Made by a program: the position numbers and the translations under genes. Source: Paenibacillus sp. V4I7 (lineage in GTDB: Bacteria; Bacillota; Bacilli; Paenibacillales; NBRC-103111). From it: DNA of 64,000 nt. The notes below the pieces were generated by a model. That model was not told the origin of the DNA and did no database searches. It was given only the letters and a program-made list of their open reading frames with translations. Positions 1-9,098 of this stretch are shown here, piece after piece. How positions within the stretch are numbered: the first letter of the stretch is position 1; each line of letters starts with the position of its first letter. Where the stretch lies: the NCBI RefSeq assembly GCF_030817275.1, contig NZ_JAUSZD010000002.1, forward strand, positions 4,030,001-4,094,000, in the 5' to 3' direction.

Positions 1-2
1 AG

Positions 3-1247
3 CAGCAAATTCTAACGGCTTATGAATTGAATACGGTCGAACTTTTGGATGACGCTTTAATGGCCATTCTATCAGGCGATACGCTCCTTCTAATAAACAA
101 TCTCGCACAATGTATCATCATTTCCAGCTGCGGTTGGAAAACCCGTTCGATTGAAGAACCACAAACAGAATCGATCATTCGGGGACCAAGAGCAGGTTTT
201 ACAGAAGACATACGTACGAACACCGCTTTGCTTAGAAGAAGAATTAAAGAAACCAACCTTGTTTTTGACACCTATCAAATCGGGCAAAGAAGTAGACGTG
301 AAGTGGTCGTCACTTATATCGCTGACATTGTGCATCCGGATCTTGTTAAAGAAGTTACTCGCAGAATCAAGAGCATAGACATAGATGATATCGAAGGTTC
401 CGGTTACTTGGAGCAATGGATAACAGATAGCTTCCTTAGTCCATTTCCACTCATTATGAATACAGAACGACCTGATCGCGTATCTGGAGCACTTCTCCAA
501 GGTCGAGTTGCCATTCTGGTAGATGGAGACCCCTTCGTCCTCATATTGCCAATTACATTCGCTTCGAGCTTGCAATCACCCGAAGATTACTATCAGCATT
601 GGCTCATCTCGACGTTGACTCGGGTACTCCGATTAATATCAGCTTTCATTGCTACCTTTTTGCCAGCTATTTATATTGCTTTGCTCGAATTCCATCATGG
701 GATGATTCCTTCTAAGTTGGCTTTCTCCATCGCTGGAGCTCGGGAAGGCGTGCCTTTCCCCGCGGTCGTCGAAGCCTTCGCCATGGAATTTACGCTTGAG
801 CTTCTCAGGGAAGCAGGACTCCGATTACCCAAACCAATCGGCCAAACCATTGGAATCGTCGGTGGTTTGGTTATTGGAGAATCTGCTGTTGCTGCCGGTA
901 TAGTAAATCCCGTTATGGTCATCGTTGTAGCCGTCACAGCCATCTCTTCCTTCTCATTGCCTTCTTATTCGTTTGCTATCTCACTGCGCGTCATGCGATT
1001 CAGCATAATGTTGGCCGCTGCTTTTCTAGGCTTATATGGCATCATCTTAGGCTACATCATGATCAATATCCACCTAGTGAACCTAAAGAGCTTTGGCATT
1101 CCATACTCCACCCCTTTTGCACCACTTTTAATACGGGACTGGAAAGATCTCATTTTAAGATCCCCCCTGCTATTCGTGACAAAGCGGCCAAACATAATGC
1201 AAACTAAAAATGATCAGAGAATGAAAGGAAGGAGAAACAGAAGATGA
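3..1247 (+). CDS. GerA-family germinant receptor A subunit (5' partial)
   Basis: Membrane subunit of a GerA-type nutrient germinant receptor, which sits in the spore inner membrane and triggers germination. The reading frame is open to the left edge of the window, so the true start lies upstream; the N-terminal soluble domain is incomplete. Visible signs are the family's hydrophobic C-terminal half, including the stretch FLPAIYIALLEFHHGMIP and following charged loop REGVPFP, then several membrane segments, and a basic tail. It overlaps the next gene by ATGA (stop TGA inside the next ATG), and the B and C subunits follow, which fixes the assignment. The germinant cannot be read from sequence. 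Confidence 0.93.
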   Translation, partial: QQILTAYELNTVELLDDALMAILSGDTLLLINNLAQCIIISSCGWKTRSIEEPQTESIIRGPRAGFTEDIRTNTALLRRRIKETNLVFDTYQIGQRSRREVVVTYIADIVHPDLVKEVTRRIKSIDIDDIEGSGYLEQWITDSFLSPFPLIMNTERPDRVSGALLQGRVAILVDGDPFVLILPITFASSLQSPEDYYQHWLISTLTRVLRLISAFIATFLPAIYIALLEFHHGMIPSKLAFSIAGAREGVPFPAVVEAFAMEFTLELLREAGLRLPKPIGQTIGIVGGLVIGESAVAAGIVNPVMVIVVAVTAISSFSLPSYSFAISLRVMRFSIMLAAAFLGLYGIILGYIMINIHLVNLKSFGIPYSTPFAPLLIRDWKDLILRSPLLFVTKRPNIMQTKNDQRMKGRRNRR

Positions 1248-2353
1248 AATCTTTTGAATATGGAGATAGCGAGATCGGTTTCATGGATATAGTCATCACG
1301 ATTACATCCATGATTATTGGCGTTGGTATACTCTTTCTGCCGAGGGAACTAGCCAAAACAATAAAATCTTCTGACGGGTGGGTATCCATGCTTTTGGCTG
1401 GTCTTCTCGCGATCGGCTCAGCCTGGATTCTAGCCAAAATTGCGATTCATTTTAGCAAACAAGGTTATTTTGCTTATGCCTCAGCAGCCGTCACGAAGCC
1501 TATTGCCATCATTGCAATCATTTCTCTCACCCTTTACTTTATCTGCTATAGCGCTTATGAAGTTAGGGCTATTGCTAATATTTCCAAACAATATCTTTTT
1601 CAGCGTACTCCTGTTGAAGCTATCTCCCTATCGTTCTTACTGGTTGTCGTATATGCCGTTTCTGGCAGCCGTGTCGGTCTTATTCGACTTAATATTTTAT
1701 TTCTGCCCATTGTTATCTTCATCTCATTAGTCGTACTTACTTTTAGCATGGGCATGTTTAACGTAGACGAACTAAAACCGTTTCTGATCTCGGATTGGAA
1801 AAGCATGGCGAAAGGAATACAAACCAGCGCTTTCTCACTCCTTGGTTTCGAAGTCATCTTAATTTACATTACCCTAATGAATCGCCCCAAGGATGCCCCA
1901 AAAGCGGTTGTCATCGGGGTAGCTATTCCTATTGTACTTTATACAGCATTCTACCTTGCATGTATTGGTGTGTTTTCACAATTCGCGCTTGAACAAATTA
2001 CTTATCCCGTCGTTGAGCTTGCCAAAGAAATGCAAATTCCAGGCGCATTCTTTGAACGGTTTGAATCTATCTTTTTTACAATCTGGACGATGGCTGTCTT
2101 CACCACGACTTTCATGGCCTATGACTGTGCCATCTATCTGCTTATGTCCATATTTACCAAAACGAAGAAAAAAACATGGGTATTCATTTTAAGTCCTCTC
2201 ATTTATTTACTGTGCATGTTCCCAAGAAACTTGACTGATTTCGGTATTTTGAGCAGTCTCATTAGTTATGTTGGACTAGTTGTGGGTCTTTTGTTTCCCA
2301 TCCTCATACATCTCGCTGCTAAGGTTCGAGGAGTAAAAAGTGATGCTTTTTAA
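1244..2353 (+). CDS. GerB-family germinant receptor permease subunit
   Basis: B subunit of the germinant receptor, an APC-superfamily-like integral membrane protein thought to hold the germinant-binding site. The 369 residues match the usual 360-370 of the family. About ten hydrophobic segments are visible, beginning with FMDIVITITSMIIGVGILFLPRE, the typical first helix with a helix-breaking GVG. The start overlaps the A-subunit stop (ATGA) and has a GGAGG-type ribosome site just upstream. It overlaps the C-subunit start by a few bases, so the three are translationally coupled. Confidence 0.95.
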   Translation: MKSFEYGDSEIGFMDIVITITSMIIGVGILFLPRELAKTIKSSDGWVSMLLAGLLAIGSAWILAKIAIHFSKQGYFAYASAAVTKPIAIIAIISLTLYFICYSAYEVRAIANISKQYLFQRTPVEAISLSFLLVVVYAVSGSRVGLIRLNILFLPIVIFISLVVLTFSMGMFNVDELKPFLISDWKSMAKGIQTSAFSLLGFEVILIYITLMNRPKDAPKAVVIGVAIPIVLYTAFYLACIGVFSQFALEQITYPVVELAKEMQIPGAFFERFESIFFTIWTMAVFTTTFMAYDCAIYLLMSIFTKTKKKTWVFILSPLIYLLCMFPRNLTDFGILSSLISYVGLVVGLLFPILIHLAAKVRGVKSDAF

Positions 2354-3524
2354 ATGTTGGACCTGTTGGTTAAGTCTTGGCTGCATCATCTTTCTCTTAA
2401 CAGGCTGCTGGGATCGTATAGAAATTGATCAACGTGGGTTTGTAGTAGGCGTTGCCATCGATTATAACGAAAATAGCTCGAAACACAGATACAAGGGTAC
2501 TTATCAGATTGTCGTACCTAGTGGCTTGAAAAAGAGCAGTCAGGGACAAAGTGGAACTGGCAGTCCCGGTAAAGCTTATTTTAATTTATCAACATCTGAA
2601 AATTCCATGCCTGCCATTAGCGCAAAAATGGCAACCAGGACGAGTCGTTCACCTTATTTCGAACATCTTAAAATCATTGTCATTTCCAGTGAGGTGGCTA
2701 AAGACGATACTAGGTTTGCCAATGTGTTAGATTTTTTTCTGCGAAATAGTGAAATGAGACGAGGCGTACAAATATTAATCACTGAAGGAAAAGCTGCGGA
2801 TATTTTGGATATACAAGCAAATAATGAAACAACACCCATAGATTATATTACCTCCATTGCCAAAAACGATCGAAAAACTAATTACATGTTGCCCCAATCA
2901 CGAATCGGTGATGTCCATGAATATTTGGTCAAGCATGAAAGTTTTGCTATTCAAACCATCCACATGGAAGATGAAGGGATCACATTGACCGGAAGTGCCA
3001 TATTCGATGGACGATCCAAAAAAATGATCGGATTCTTGACAGGCGAAGAAACGCAAGGGTTGAACTTCATTACTGAAAAAGTAAAAGGTGGTACCATCGA
3101 TGCTAAGGTTAAGGGTCACAGCATTGGCTTTCAAGTGGAACGAGCGAAAAGTAAAATTTCGATGCATCAGCTAAGTCCGACAAAGTTCCAGTTCAACATA
3201 AACCTCGTAACAGAGGGCACTCTTGATAAATCTATTGCTGGTTATGATCCTACCGATTCAGAGGCAATTCAAACATTGGAGAAAAGTATAGAGGATAGTA
3301 TCCAATCCAATACCCACAAAACAATTAAAAAACTACAACAGACTTATAAAAAGGATGCATTGGGACTGGGTGCCTATCTATTTCAAAATCATTATAAAAT
3401 CTGGAAACCGATAGCCGAAGATTGGGAAGAAGGGTTACATTTATTCACTCAATCTGAGATTAACGTGCGTACAGAGGTAATTATTCGGCGGATCGGTAAT
3501 ATCATCCAAACGACAAAGGAGTAA
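2343..3524 (+). CDS. Ger(x)C-family germinant receptor lipoprotein
   Basis: C subunit of the germinant receptor, a lipoprotein on the outer face of the spore inner membrane. The N-terminus is a signal peptide with lipobox LLTGC, Cys at about residue 22, followed by the family hallmark CWDRIEIDQRGFVVG. The length of about 393 residues is normal. I chose ATG 2343, with GAGGAG nine bases upstream; GTG 2340 is an equally possible start adding one residue. The gene overlaps gerB and ends 7 bases before a small membrane protein gene. Confidence 0.95.
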   Translation: MLFKCWTCWLSLGCIIFLLTGCWDRIEIDQRGFVVGVAIDYNENSSKHRYKGTYQIVVPSGLKKSSQGQSGTGSPGKAYFNLSTSENSMPAISAKMATRTSRSPYFEHLKIIVISSEVAKDDTRFANVLDFFLRNSEMRRGVQILITEGKAADILDIQANNETTPIDYITSIAKNDRKTNYMLPQSRIGDVHEYLVKHESFAIQTIHMEDEGITLTGSAIFDGRSKKMIGFLTGEETQGLNFITEKVKGGTIDAKVKGHSIGFQVERAKSKISMHQLSPTKFQFNINLVTEGTLDKSIAGYDPTDSEAIQTLEKSIEDSIQSNTHKTIKKLQQTYKKDALGLGAYLFQNHYKIWKPIAEDWEEGLHLFTQSEINVRTEVIIRRIGNIIQTTKE

Positions 3525-3531
3525 TGCAAGT

Positions 3532-3714
3532 ATGTGGTTTTCTTTCATTGGAAGAATGCCTTCAGGGATGGTACTTATCTGTACCATTCTTTCATTCGTG
3601 ATTCCCTATAGTATTCATTGGATATACAAGGAGCTTCACACGAATGGTGATCCACCTTGGAAACAGGAACCTGTAGAAGAAGAACGAAAAGATCCACAAT
3701 CGAACAACTCTTGA
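3532..3714 (+). CDS. Small membrane protein at the end of the ger operon
   Basis: Encodes 60 residues: a short polar start, one hydrophobic segment (about residues 10-30, VLICTILSFVIPYSIHWIY) and a charged C-terminal tail rich in Glu, Lys and Pro. It starts 7 bases after the GerC gene and lies on the same strand, so it is almost certainly part of the receptor operon. Small one-pass D-type proteins accompany some GerA-type receptors; whether this is one is inference from position and topology only. I do not recognise a named family. Confidence 0.6.
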   Translation: MWFSFIGRMPSGMVLICTILSFVIPYSIHWIYKELHTNGDPPWKQEPVEEERKDPQSNNS

Positions 3715-3720
3715 TAGAGA

Positions 3721-6303
3721 TCATTTAGAGGTCAGTTCATCCATTATTTTTACACGCGAGTAAATGCCCTCTTTGCGGACCTCTAGTTGCACTTCCCCCA
3801 TTTGATCTGTACGTAACACCTGCACCTCATTTTCTTCCAAACGCCTTAACACATCAGGTGCTGGGTGACCATAGCTATTCATACCTCCTACAGATATGAC
3901 CGCCCATGAAGGCTTCCAAAAATCGAGCCACCCTGGTGTCGTGGACGTTTTGCTGCCATGATGAGCAATTTTTAGTACATCGACCCTGTGATTTATATGT
4001 TGTTCTTGATCTATTAACGAAGGATGTTCTTTTAAATAATCGACCACAACAGCTTCAGACTCTTTCTCCATATCCCCTGTAAATAACCAACGCGTCCCCT
4101 GCATCTCGAGCAAGAAAACAACGGACTGCGCATTCTGTTCTTTGACAATTTCAATGAGCTGATTATCTCTTTCCAATGGATACAGAACCTGCAATCTGGT
4201 AAGCGGATCAATCTGAATCCAATTGCTTACATTCGCAGGCAAAAGCGGCACTTTTCGCGTTAGCAGGGTGTCAAATAATTTCTCTATGCTTGCCCCTGGC
4301 TTGAGCGTTCCATTAAAGAGAAACTGCTTGACGGGCATTTGCGCAATAACAGCCTGCAGACCCCCACTATGGTCCGCATCTTCATGTGTGAGAACAACGA
4401 GATCAATCTGATGAACACCACGTTTCTTGAGCAGCGGAACCAGCAGCTTTTGGCCAACTTCATAAGGATCCTTACGAATTTTCCAAGCCTCACCAGGCTT
4501 CCTAAATGTAAGAGTCCCTCCACCATCAACCAGAATATGTCGACCATAAGGCGTCCGAATCAGTATAGCATCACCTTGACCAACGTCGATAAATTGAACA
4601 AGACCGGACCGGTTGAAGCGCTCAGGCGAATACCCCATCCAAAGCAATAACAGGAAACCTCCTGTCGCACATACGAGCCATTTCGATAAGTTCACCTTCT
4701 TTTTGCCTTTAACACTTACCAAAATAACCGGAGGCTCTCCCCCAGCTTCTTGCGACATGCGATGACATAATCCATAAATCAAAATGAGAAAACCATAATA
4801 AAAAGTTATCCAGGGTAAGCTTGGCGACGGCCATAGCAACTTAAATTGGTGCAAATGTTGAAGCTTGTCTGTCATCCAGAAAATCACTTCGTTTAACCAA
4901 GAAATAAGCATACCGATGCTTCTACCAGCAGGGACATAAATAATTCCCAGAACTAAAGCTAGCAGGCCAGCGGGGAATACAATCATGCTAATAACAGGAA
5001 CCAAAATGGCATTAGCTAGCCAAGACAATAAAGAAAACTGATTAAAATAATAAATAGATACCGGGAAGGATACCATTTGGGAAACAAGCGTGATGGAGGC
5101 CGTATTTCTTATAATTGGGGAAGAAATCCACGGAACGATTAAATCATTGACTCTTTGTACCCCAACAATAAGACCAAGTGTAACCAGAAATGAAAGCTGA
5201 AAGCTGACATCCAGCAAAAAGTATGGATCCCACAAAAGCATGATCCATGCGACAATCGCCATAACATGTAAAACATCCTTAAAGAGCCCTTTCCGAGCTG
5301 CATAGAGGGCAATTATAGACATGAGTCCGGCCCGAACGATCGAAGGGGAAGCACCTGTCAATAGGATATAAAACGGCAATAACCATATACAGATTAGCAA
5401 ATAGGTCTCCTTCGCCAGCTTTAATCGGCGCATGATCCAAATACATACACCGAGAAAAACAGCAATATTTAAGCCGGATATGGCTAAAATATGGGTCAAT
5501 CCCAGCTCCGAAAATTGCTGGAAGCGCTCCGGATCGAGATCGTCCGTCTGACCGATCAGCATGCTCTTCATGAACCCCGCCTGCGGCGCGGGGAAGATAA
5601 GATCCATGCGCCTGCTGAGGGCGCCGCGCAGCTCGTCGTTCCAGCGCAGCAGCTGGACGACGCTTATACGCGCTTCCGCAGGCTCGACCTGCGCCTGATC
5701 CACCCCTTTGGCAGCGAGCAGCCAATGGGTGTGGTGAAGGCGCAGGTATCGGCGGTAGTCGAAGCCGCCGAAGTTGCGGGCGGGGGACGGGCTGCGCAGC
5801 GTCCCGTGCAGCGTCAAGGCGTCGCCTCGGCGCCAGCCCGACGCCACCGCCTGCTGCTCCTGCTGGAGCAGGCGCAGCGAGACCTGCACACTTTCCCCGC
5901 CGAGGGGGAAAGCTTCCGTGCTTGGGAAGCGGATGGATTCCGCTTCCATCGTGAAGCTGGCCCTGTCGCCGTCGACGGTGACAGGGCTGGAGAATCGGCC
6001 GAGCAGCGTGACCTCGCTGCCGTCCAGGGTCTGCTGCTGCTGCGCCTTCGGGAGCAGCGCAGAGACGTTGCGCTGGTCGGTCCATTGGAAGTAGCCATAG
6101 GCTACTCCGACCAGCAGCAAGGCGCACAGCGGCTGTCTGCCAGGCAGCCGCAGCGCATAGATGACGATAAGCGCGGCTAACAGCAGCGTACTCGTCATCA
6201 AAGATAACCACCGCAGCTCGGTATAGAGCGCGAGCACGTAGCCAGTTATCCACAGACAACACCCTATAACAACTGGTCGTTTCACTAGCATTTGCATATA
6301 CAT
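3721..6303 (-). CDS. comEC: ComEC/Rec2 DNA-uptake channel
   Basis: Polytopic membrane channel that carries single-stranded DNA across the membrane during natural transformation. The 860 residues show four N-terminal hydrophobic stretches, an outer soluble domain, the competence domain with helices around GLTHILAISGLNIAVFLG and ASPSIVRAGLMSI, and a C-terminal metallo-beta-lactamase-like domain (VQFIDVGQGDAILI, VVLTHEDADHSGG). Start ATG 6303 has GAGGAGGGGG 7 bases upstream. The gene is convergent with the ger operon and follows comEB after an unusually long 504-base gap with its own terminator, so it probably has its own promoter. Bases about 5560-6180 are far richer in G+C than the rest of the gene. 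Confidence 0.97.
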   Translation of the reverse strand: MYMQMLVKRPVVIGCCLWITGYVLALYTELRWLSLMTSTLLLAALIVIYALRLPGRQPLCALLLVGVAYGYFQWTDQRNVSALLPKAQQQQTLDGSEVTLLGRFSSPVTVDGDRASFTMEAESIRFPSTEAFPLGGESVQVSLRLLQQEQQAVASGWRRGDALTLHGTLRSPSPARNFGGFDYRRYLRLHHTHWLLAAKGVDQAQVEPAEARISVVQLLRWNDELRGALSRRMDLIFPAPQAGFMKSMLIGQTDDLDPERFQQFSELGLTHILAISGLNIAVFLGVCIWIMRRLKLAKETYLLICIWLLPFYILLTGASPSIVRAGLMSIIALYAARKGLFKDVLHVMAIVAWIMLLWDPYFLLDVSFQLSFLVTLGLIVGVQRVNDLIVPWISSPIIRNTASITLVSQMVSFPVSIYYFNQFSLLSWLANAILVPVISMIVFPAGLLALVLGIIYVPAGRSIGMLISWLNEVIFWMTDKLQHLHQFKLLWPSPSLPWITFYYGFLILIYGLCHRMSQEAGGEPPVILVSVKGKKKVNLSKWLVCATGGFLLLLWMGYSPERFNRSGLVQFIDVGQGDAILIRTPYGRHILVDGGGTLTFRKPGEAWKIRKDPYEVGQKLLVPLLKKRGVHQIDLVVLTHEDADHSGGLQAVIAQMPVKQFLFNGTLKPGASIEKLFDTLLTRKVPLLPANVSNWIQIDPLTRLQVLYPLERDNQLIEIVKEQNAQSVVFLLEMQGTRWLFTGDMEKESEAVVVDYLKEHPSLIDQEQHINHRVDVLKIAHHGSKTSTTPGWLDFWKPSWAVISVGGMNSYGHPAPDVLRRLEENEVQVLRTDQMGEVQLEVRKEGIYSRVKIMDELTSK

Positions 6304-6384
6304 TTGCTTCCCCCTCCTCTTGAATGTTATAAAATCGAATTGTATTCATTTACATAAGTTACGTAATTGAAGAAACCTATACTT

Positions 6385-6490
6385 TGAACTTCATCATTAA
6401 TCATTAATCTTCAACTTCAATATTCGTCTTTCATCTTTCACCTTTCATCTTTCACTTTCATCATTCACCTTCATCAACTTCAACATCATT
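6385..6490. repeat. Polypyrimidine/polypurine tract upstream of comEC
   Basis: About 105 bases of degenerate short repeats on the + strand built from variants of TCATCTTTCACC and TTCAACTTCAA, so the transcribed minus strand is nearly pure purine. It sits in the 504-base gap between comEC and comEB, roughly 80-190 bases upstream of the comEC start. No gene is visible in the rest of the gap, apart from a short hairpin (CTATTGGATTCCAATAG, about 6537-6553) and the comEB terminator. Confidence 0.6.
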
Positions 6491-6732
6491 GGATTTTTTA
6501 CAATGTTTTTCACTCTCAGACTTCAGAAAACAGGTTCTATTGGATTCCAATAGAAGTCTCTTGAAAAGACAATTTCCAAGGAAAATCATATATTTCATTG
6601 GATTATTTCCAGTCAAAGCACGATAACCCGTGTCAGAATAGCCATTACACTGTATTTACTCCAATGAAAATGTAGGTACCGCATAGTTACAGTGCCTTGA
6701 TATCCACACTTTTCCCAGCTGAATGAACAAAC

Positions 6733-6785
6733 AAAAAAACCTCTCCCCAGAGCAGCCCTAACGGCTGCTTCTAGAAAGAGGTTCT
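6733..6785 (-). terminator. Rho-independent terminator of comEB
   Basis: On the minus strand an AACCTCT arm pairs with AGAGGTT around an inner AGCAGCC/GGCTGCT stem, followed by a run of seven T. It lies just downstream of comEB and separates it from comEC. Confidence 0.8.
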
Positions 6786-6807
6786 TCCCCTTGTTTCAGT
6801 AGACCAT

Positions 6808-7320
6808 TTAATTCACAACTTCAGATACAGTGCCAGGTGGAGGTTCATATCCTTCCAATCTACGGAAAACGATGCCTCTGTCTTCCATCAAATGGCTTAC
6901 TTTTTCATGATCCTTGGGATACCCGCGATGGAAAACGATTTCCATTACACCGCTATTGGCCAGCATATTCGCACATGTCCAGCAAGGCTGATCTGTAACA
7001 TAGACAGTCGATCCTTCGCGATCTTCCCGATCCGTAAATAGCAGCAAATTTTGCTCTGCATGAATCGTTCTAATACATCGCTGTTTACGAATAACTTCCT
7101 CGGTACCATCCACCACTTTAAGCTCAATTTCTTCTACAAGCATGCAGCCTGCCTCTGTACAATCGGGAACACCCATAGGTGCACCATTGTAAGCTGTTCC
7201 AAGCAGCTTCTTGCCCTGAACCAACACTGCCCCCACATGCCGACGGTTGCATCTTGATCGAGTTGATGCCATGTAAGCTATATCGAGGAAATAAGTATCC
7301 CAATCTTTACGGATGCTCAT
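6808..7320 (-). CDS. comEB: ComEB, dCMP/CMP-type deaminase family
   Basis: Zinc-dependent cytidine/deoxycytidylate deaminase family protein encoded in the late competence operon; the family reaction is dCMP to dUMP, and it is not strictly needed for transformation in Bacillus. The 170 residues carry the zinc and catalytic motif HAE at residues 87-89 and PCWTC at 112-116 with Cys113 and Cys116, plus an N-terminal nucleotide-site CNRRHVGAVLV. Between comEA and comEC as in B. subtilis. Followed by a clear terminator. Confidence 0.95.
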   Translation of the reverse strand: MSIRKDWDTYFLDIAYMASTRSRCNRRHVGAVLVQGKKLLGTAYNGAPMGVPDCTEAGCMLVEEIELKVVDGTEEVIRKQRCIRTIHAEQNLLLFTDREDREGSTVYVTDQPCWTCANMLANSGVMEIVFHRGYPKDHEKVSHLMEDRGIVFRRLEGYEPPPGTVSEVVN

Positions 7321-7429
7321 AACGGATTGCTGACTCCTCCTTCCGAAGACCCATGTGTAGTCATTGGATCCTTTTTTTCATTTCTAGTATTCTCTCATAT
7401 TTCCTTGCAAAATAAAAGGAAGGAAAGGA

Positions 7430-8029
7430 CTATGTTGAAGTTACATAAAGAAATGCTTTCAATTTCTCGAGCATTTTCTCCCCGATGCCCTTCACTTCTA
7501 TCAGCTCTTCAATCCGGTTAAATCGCCCCTTTTTCAACCGATAGTCCAATATAGCCTTTGCCTTGCTCGCTCCAATACCCGGTATCTCATCTAACTGTTC
7601 AAACGTAGCGGTGTTAAGATCCAATCGCCCGGTAGACCCTGCTGCTGGCAAACTAGCTTCCGGCTTTTCATTAGATACAACAGAAGGCGTAGGTATTGCT
7701 GTAAGTGCAGGTATCGTTGCTTTAGTTTCTGTGTTTATTGATGCCTTTGGTTCTGCTTCTAACGCTCCTTTCGGTTCTGTTTCTATCGTTGCCTTCTGTT
7801 CTATTCCTAAGGTCGATTTCGAATCTAATTTGCTTGTAAGATTCGATTTAGGTACCTGGTCCTCTTCAGTTTGTGAAATCATAGCCTGCATTTGAGTGTT
7901 CAAAGGTATAAAATCTGTTTGTATCATAGATCTGCCTCCACGAAGGAAAGGCAAAACGACGAAAGCAAATAAACAGATCGCTGCCATCATGATTAGTATC
8001 CTTCCTTTTTTGTAACCAAAAAAATCCAC
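7430..8029 (-). CDS. comEA: ComEA, helix-hairpin-helix DNA receptor
   Basis: Membrane-anchored double-stranded DNA receptor for transformation. One N-terminal membrane segment (about residues 10-29, ILIMMAAICLFAFVVLPFL), then a long linker rich in Thr, Glu and Ala with repeated (S/A)xxxxEPKA-like units at about residues 65-110, then a helix-hairpin-helix domain from about residue 135 (LDLNTATFEQLDEIPGIG and IEVKGIGEKML). Start is GTG 8029 with TAGGAGGG before it. The leader just upstream holds a hairpin repeat. ComER is divergent, ComEB downstream. Confidence 0.96.
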   Translation of the reverse strand: MDFFGYKKGRILIMMAAICLFAFVVLPFLRGGRSMIQTDFIPLNTQMQAMISQTEEDQVPKSNLTSKLDSKSTLGIEQKATIETEPKGALEAEPKASINTETKATIPALTAIPTPSVVSNEKPEASLPAAGSTGRLDLNTATFEQLDEIPGIGASKAKAILDYRLKKGRFNRIEELIEVKGIGEKMLEKLKAFLYVTST

Positions 8030-8042
8030 GAATTCCCTCCTA

Positions 8043-8110
8043 AGAGTTTTGCTTTAGCAAAACTAACTTCGTAACCATAAACTTTAGATTTTTGATTTAG
8101 CAAAACTTGC
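8043..8110. repeat. Hairpin repeat, family 2, in the comEA leader
   Basis: A perfect inverted repeat, AGTTTTGCT (8045-8053) and AGCAAAACT (8056-8064), followed by a degenerate second unit whose right arm AGCAAAACT recurs at 8099-8107. The same 9+9 base arms occur before the MoxR gene at 23543-23561. It starts directly upstream of the comEA ribosome site and so would be in the mRNA leader. Confidence 0.7.
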
Positions 8111-8244
8111 ATCTTAAGTCTTTCCGAACATAATTGCTGGCATATGAACATATACATGAAAAAGCATCCGAATGGCAATTAAAACTGACCCCGTTCAATA
8201 AACTATGAAAGAAAGTGACTGATTTTTTCGGGAGGGATTACTGG

Positions 8245-9072
8245 ATGAAAGCAGGATTCATCGGTACTGGGAGTATGGGAAGTATTCTGATTGAAGCATT
8301 CATTCATTCTGGAGCTTTCAATCCGGAGCAAATTATAGCGGGAAATCGAACAATTCGTAAAGTTGAGCTTCTAGCGGAGACATATCCTGGACTTCATGTT
8401 GCCGGGTCGAATAGAGAAGTCGTACTGGGGAGCGATCTCATCTTTCTCTGTGTGAAGCCGTCTGAATTCAAGAAAGTTATTGATGAAATTAAAGAGGACG
8501 TGCTTCCCTCTCAACTCATCGTGTCCATTACAAGCCCTGTCCTGCTCAAACATTTGGAAGGTCTTCTGTCGGCGAAAATCAGTAAAATTATCCCAAGTAT
8601 CACCAACTACGTGTTAAGTGGTGCTACACTATGTATTCATGGGAATCGAATGCAGCCTGAGGATAAAGAATGGCTTGAGAACCTATTTGCGCATATTTCC
8701 TCACCTATTCGTGTTTCCGAAAATTATACGCGGATCTCTTCCGACATATCCAGCTGCGGTCCCGCTTTTTTAGCCAAATTCCTGCAATCTTTTATTGATG
8801 CGGCTGTTGAGGCAACTGGTATTTCTATTGAGGAAGCGACCTTACTTGCTAGTGAAATGACGCTAGGCACAGGAAAGCTGCTTACGACCGGAGGATTCAA
8901 CCCTGCTAGTCTGCAAAAACGTGTATCTGTTCCCGGTGGAATAACAGCGGAAGGCTTACGTATTTTGGACAACGAGCTTGCGGGGATATTCTCACGAGTC
9001 ATTTGTGCTACACATGCCAAATATGAAGAAGACATTGAGAAGGCTGAGCTGCTGTTTACTCTGAAGCAGTAA
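8245..9072 (+). CDS. comER: ComER, pyrroline-5-carboxylate-reductase-like protein
   Basis: Member of the P5C reductase fold family encoded divergently from comEA, as in Bacillus; in that group it is not required for competence and has been linked to sporulation and biofilm control, while enzymatic activity is unproven. The Rossmann motif GTGSMG is at residues 7-12, and the C-terminal dimer domain contains SSCGPAFLAKFLQ and VSVPGGITAEGLRIL, both typical of P5CR. Start chosen as ATG 8245, since GGGAGG lies 7 bases before it; an upstream in-frame GTG (8215) has no such site. Length 275. Confidence 0.9.
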   Translation: MKAGFIGTGSMGSILIEAFIHSGAFNPEQIIAGNRTIRKVELLAETYPGLHVAGSNREVVLGSDLIFLCVKPSEFKKVIDEIKEDVLPSQLIVSITSPVLLKHLEGLLSAKISKIIPSITNYVLSGATLCIHGNRMQPEDKEWLENLFAHISSPIRVSENYTRISSDISSCGPAFLAKFLQSFIDAAVEATGISIEEATLLASEMTLGTGKLLTTGGFNPASLQKRVSVPGGITAEGLRILDNELAGIFSRVICATHAKYEEDIEKAELLFTLKQ

Positions 9073-9098
9073 CCTTCCCAAATTGCCAACTTCCCTTG

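Noticed and set aside
5491..6180. 229-residue plus-strand frame inside comEC
   Set aside because: Composition artefact of the same G+C-rich block; no ribosome site and no recognisable domain.
5279..6349. 356-residue frame overlapping the start of comEC on the same strand
   Set aside because: It is an Ala/Arg-rich frame kept open by the G+C-rich block; it has no family sequence of its own and comEC is continuous in the other frame.
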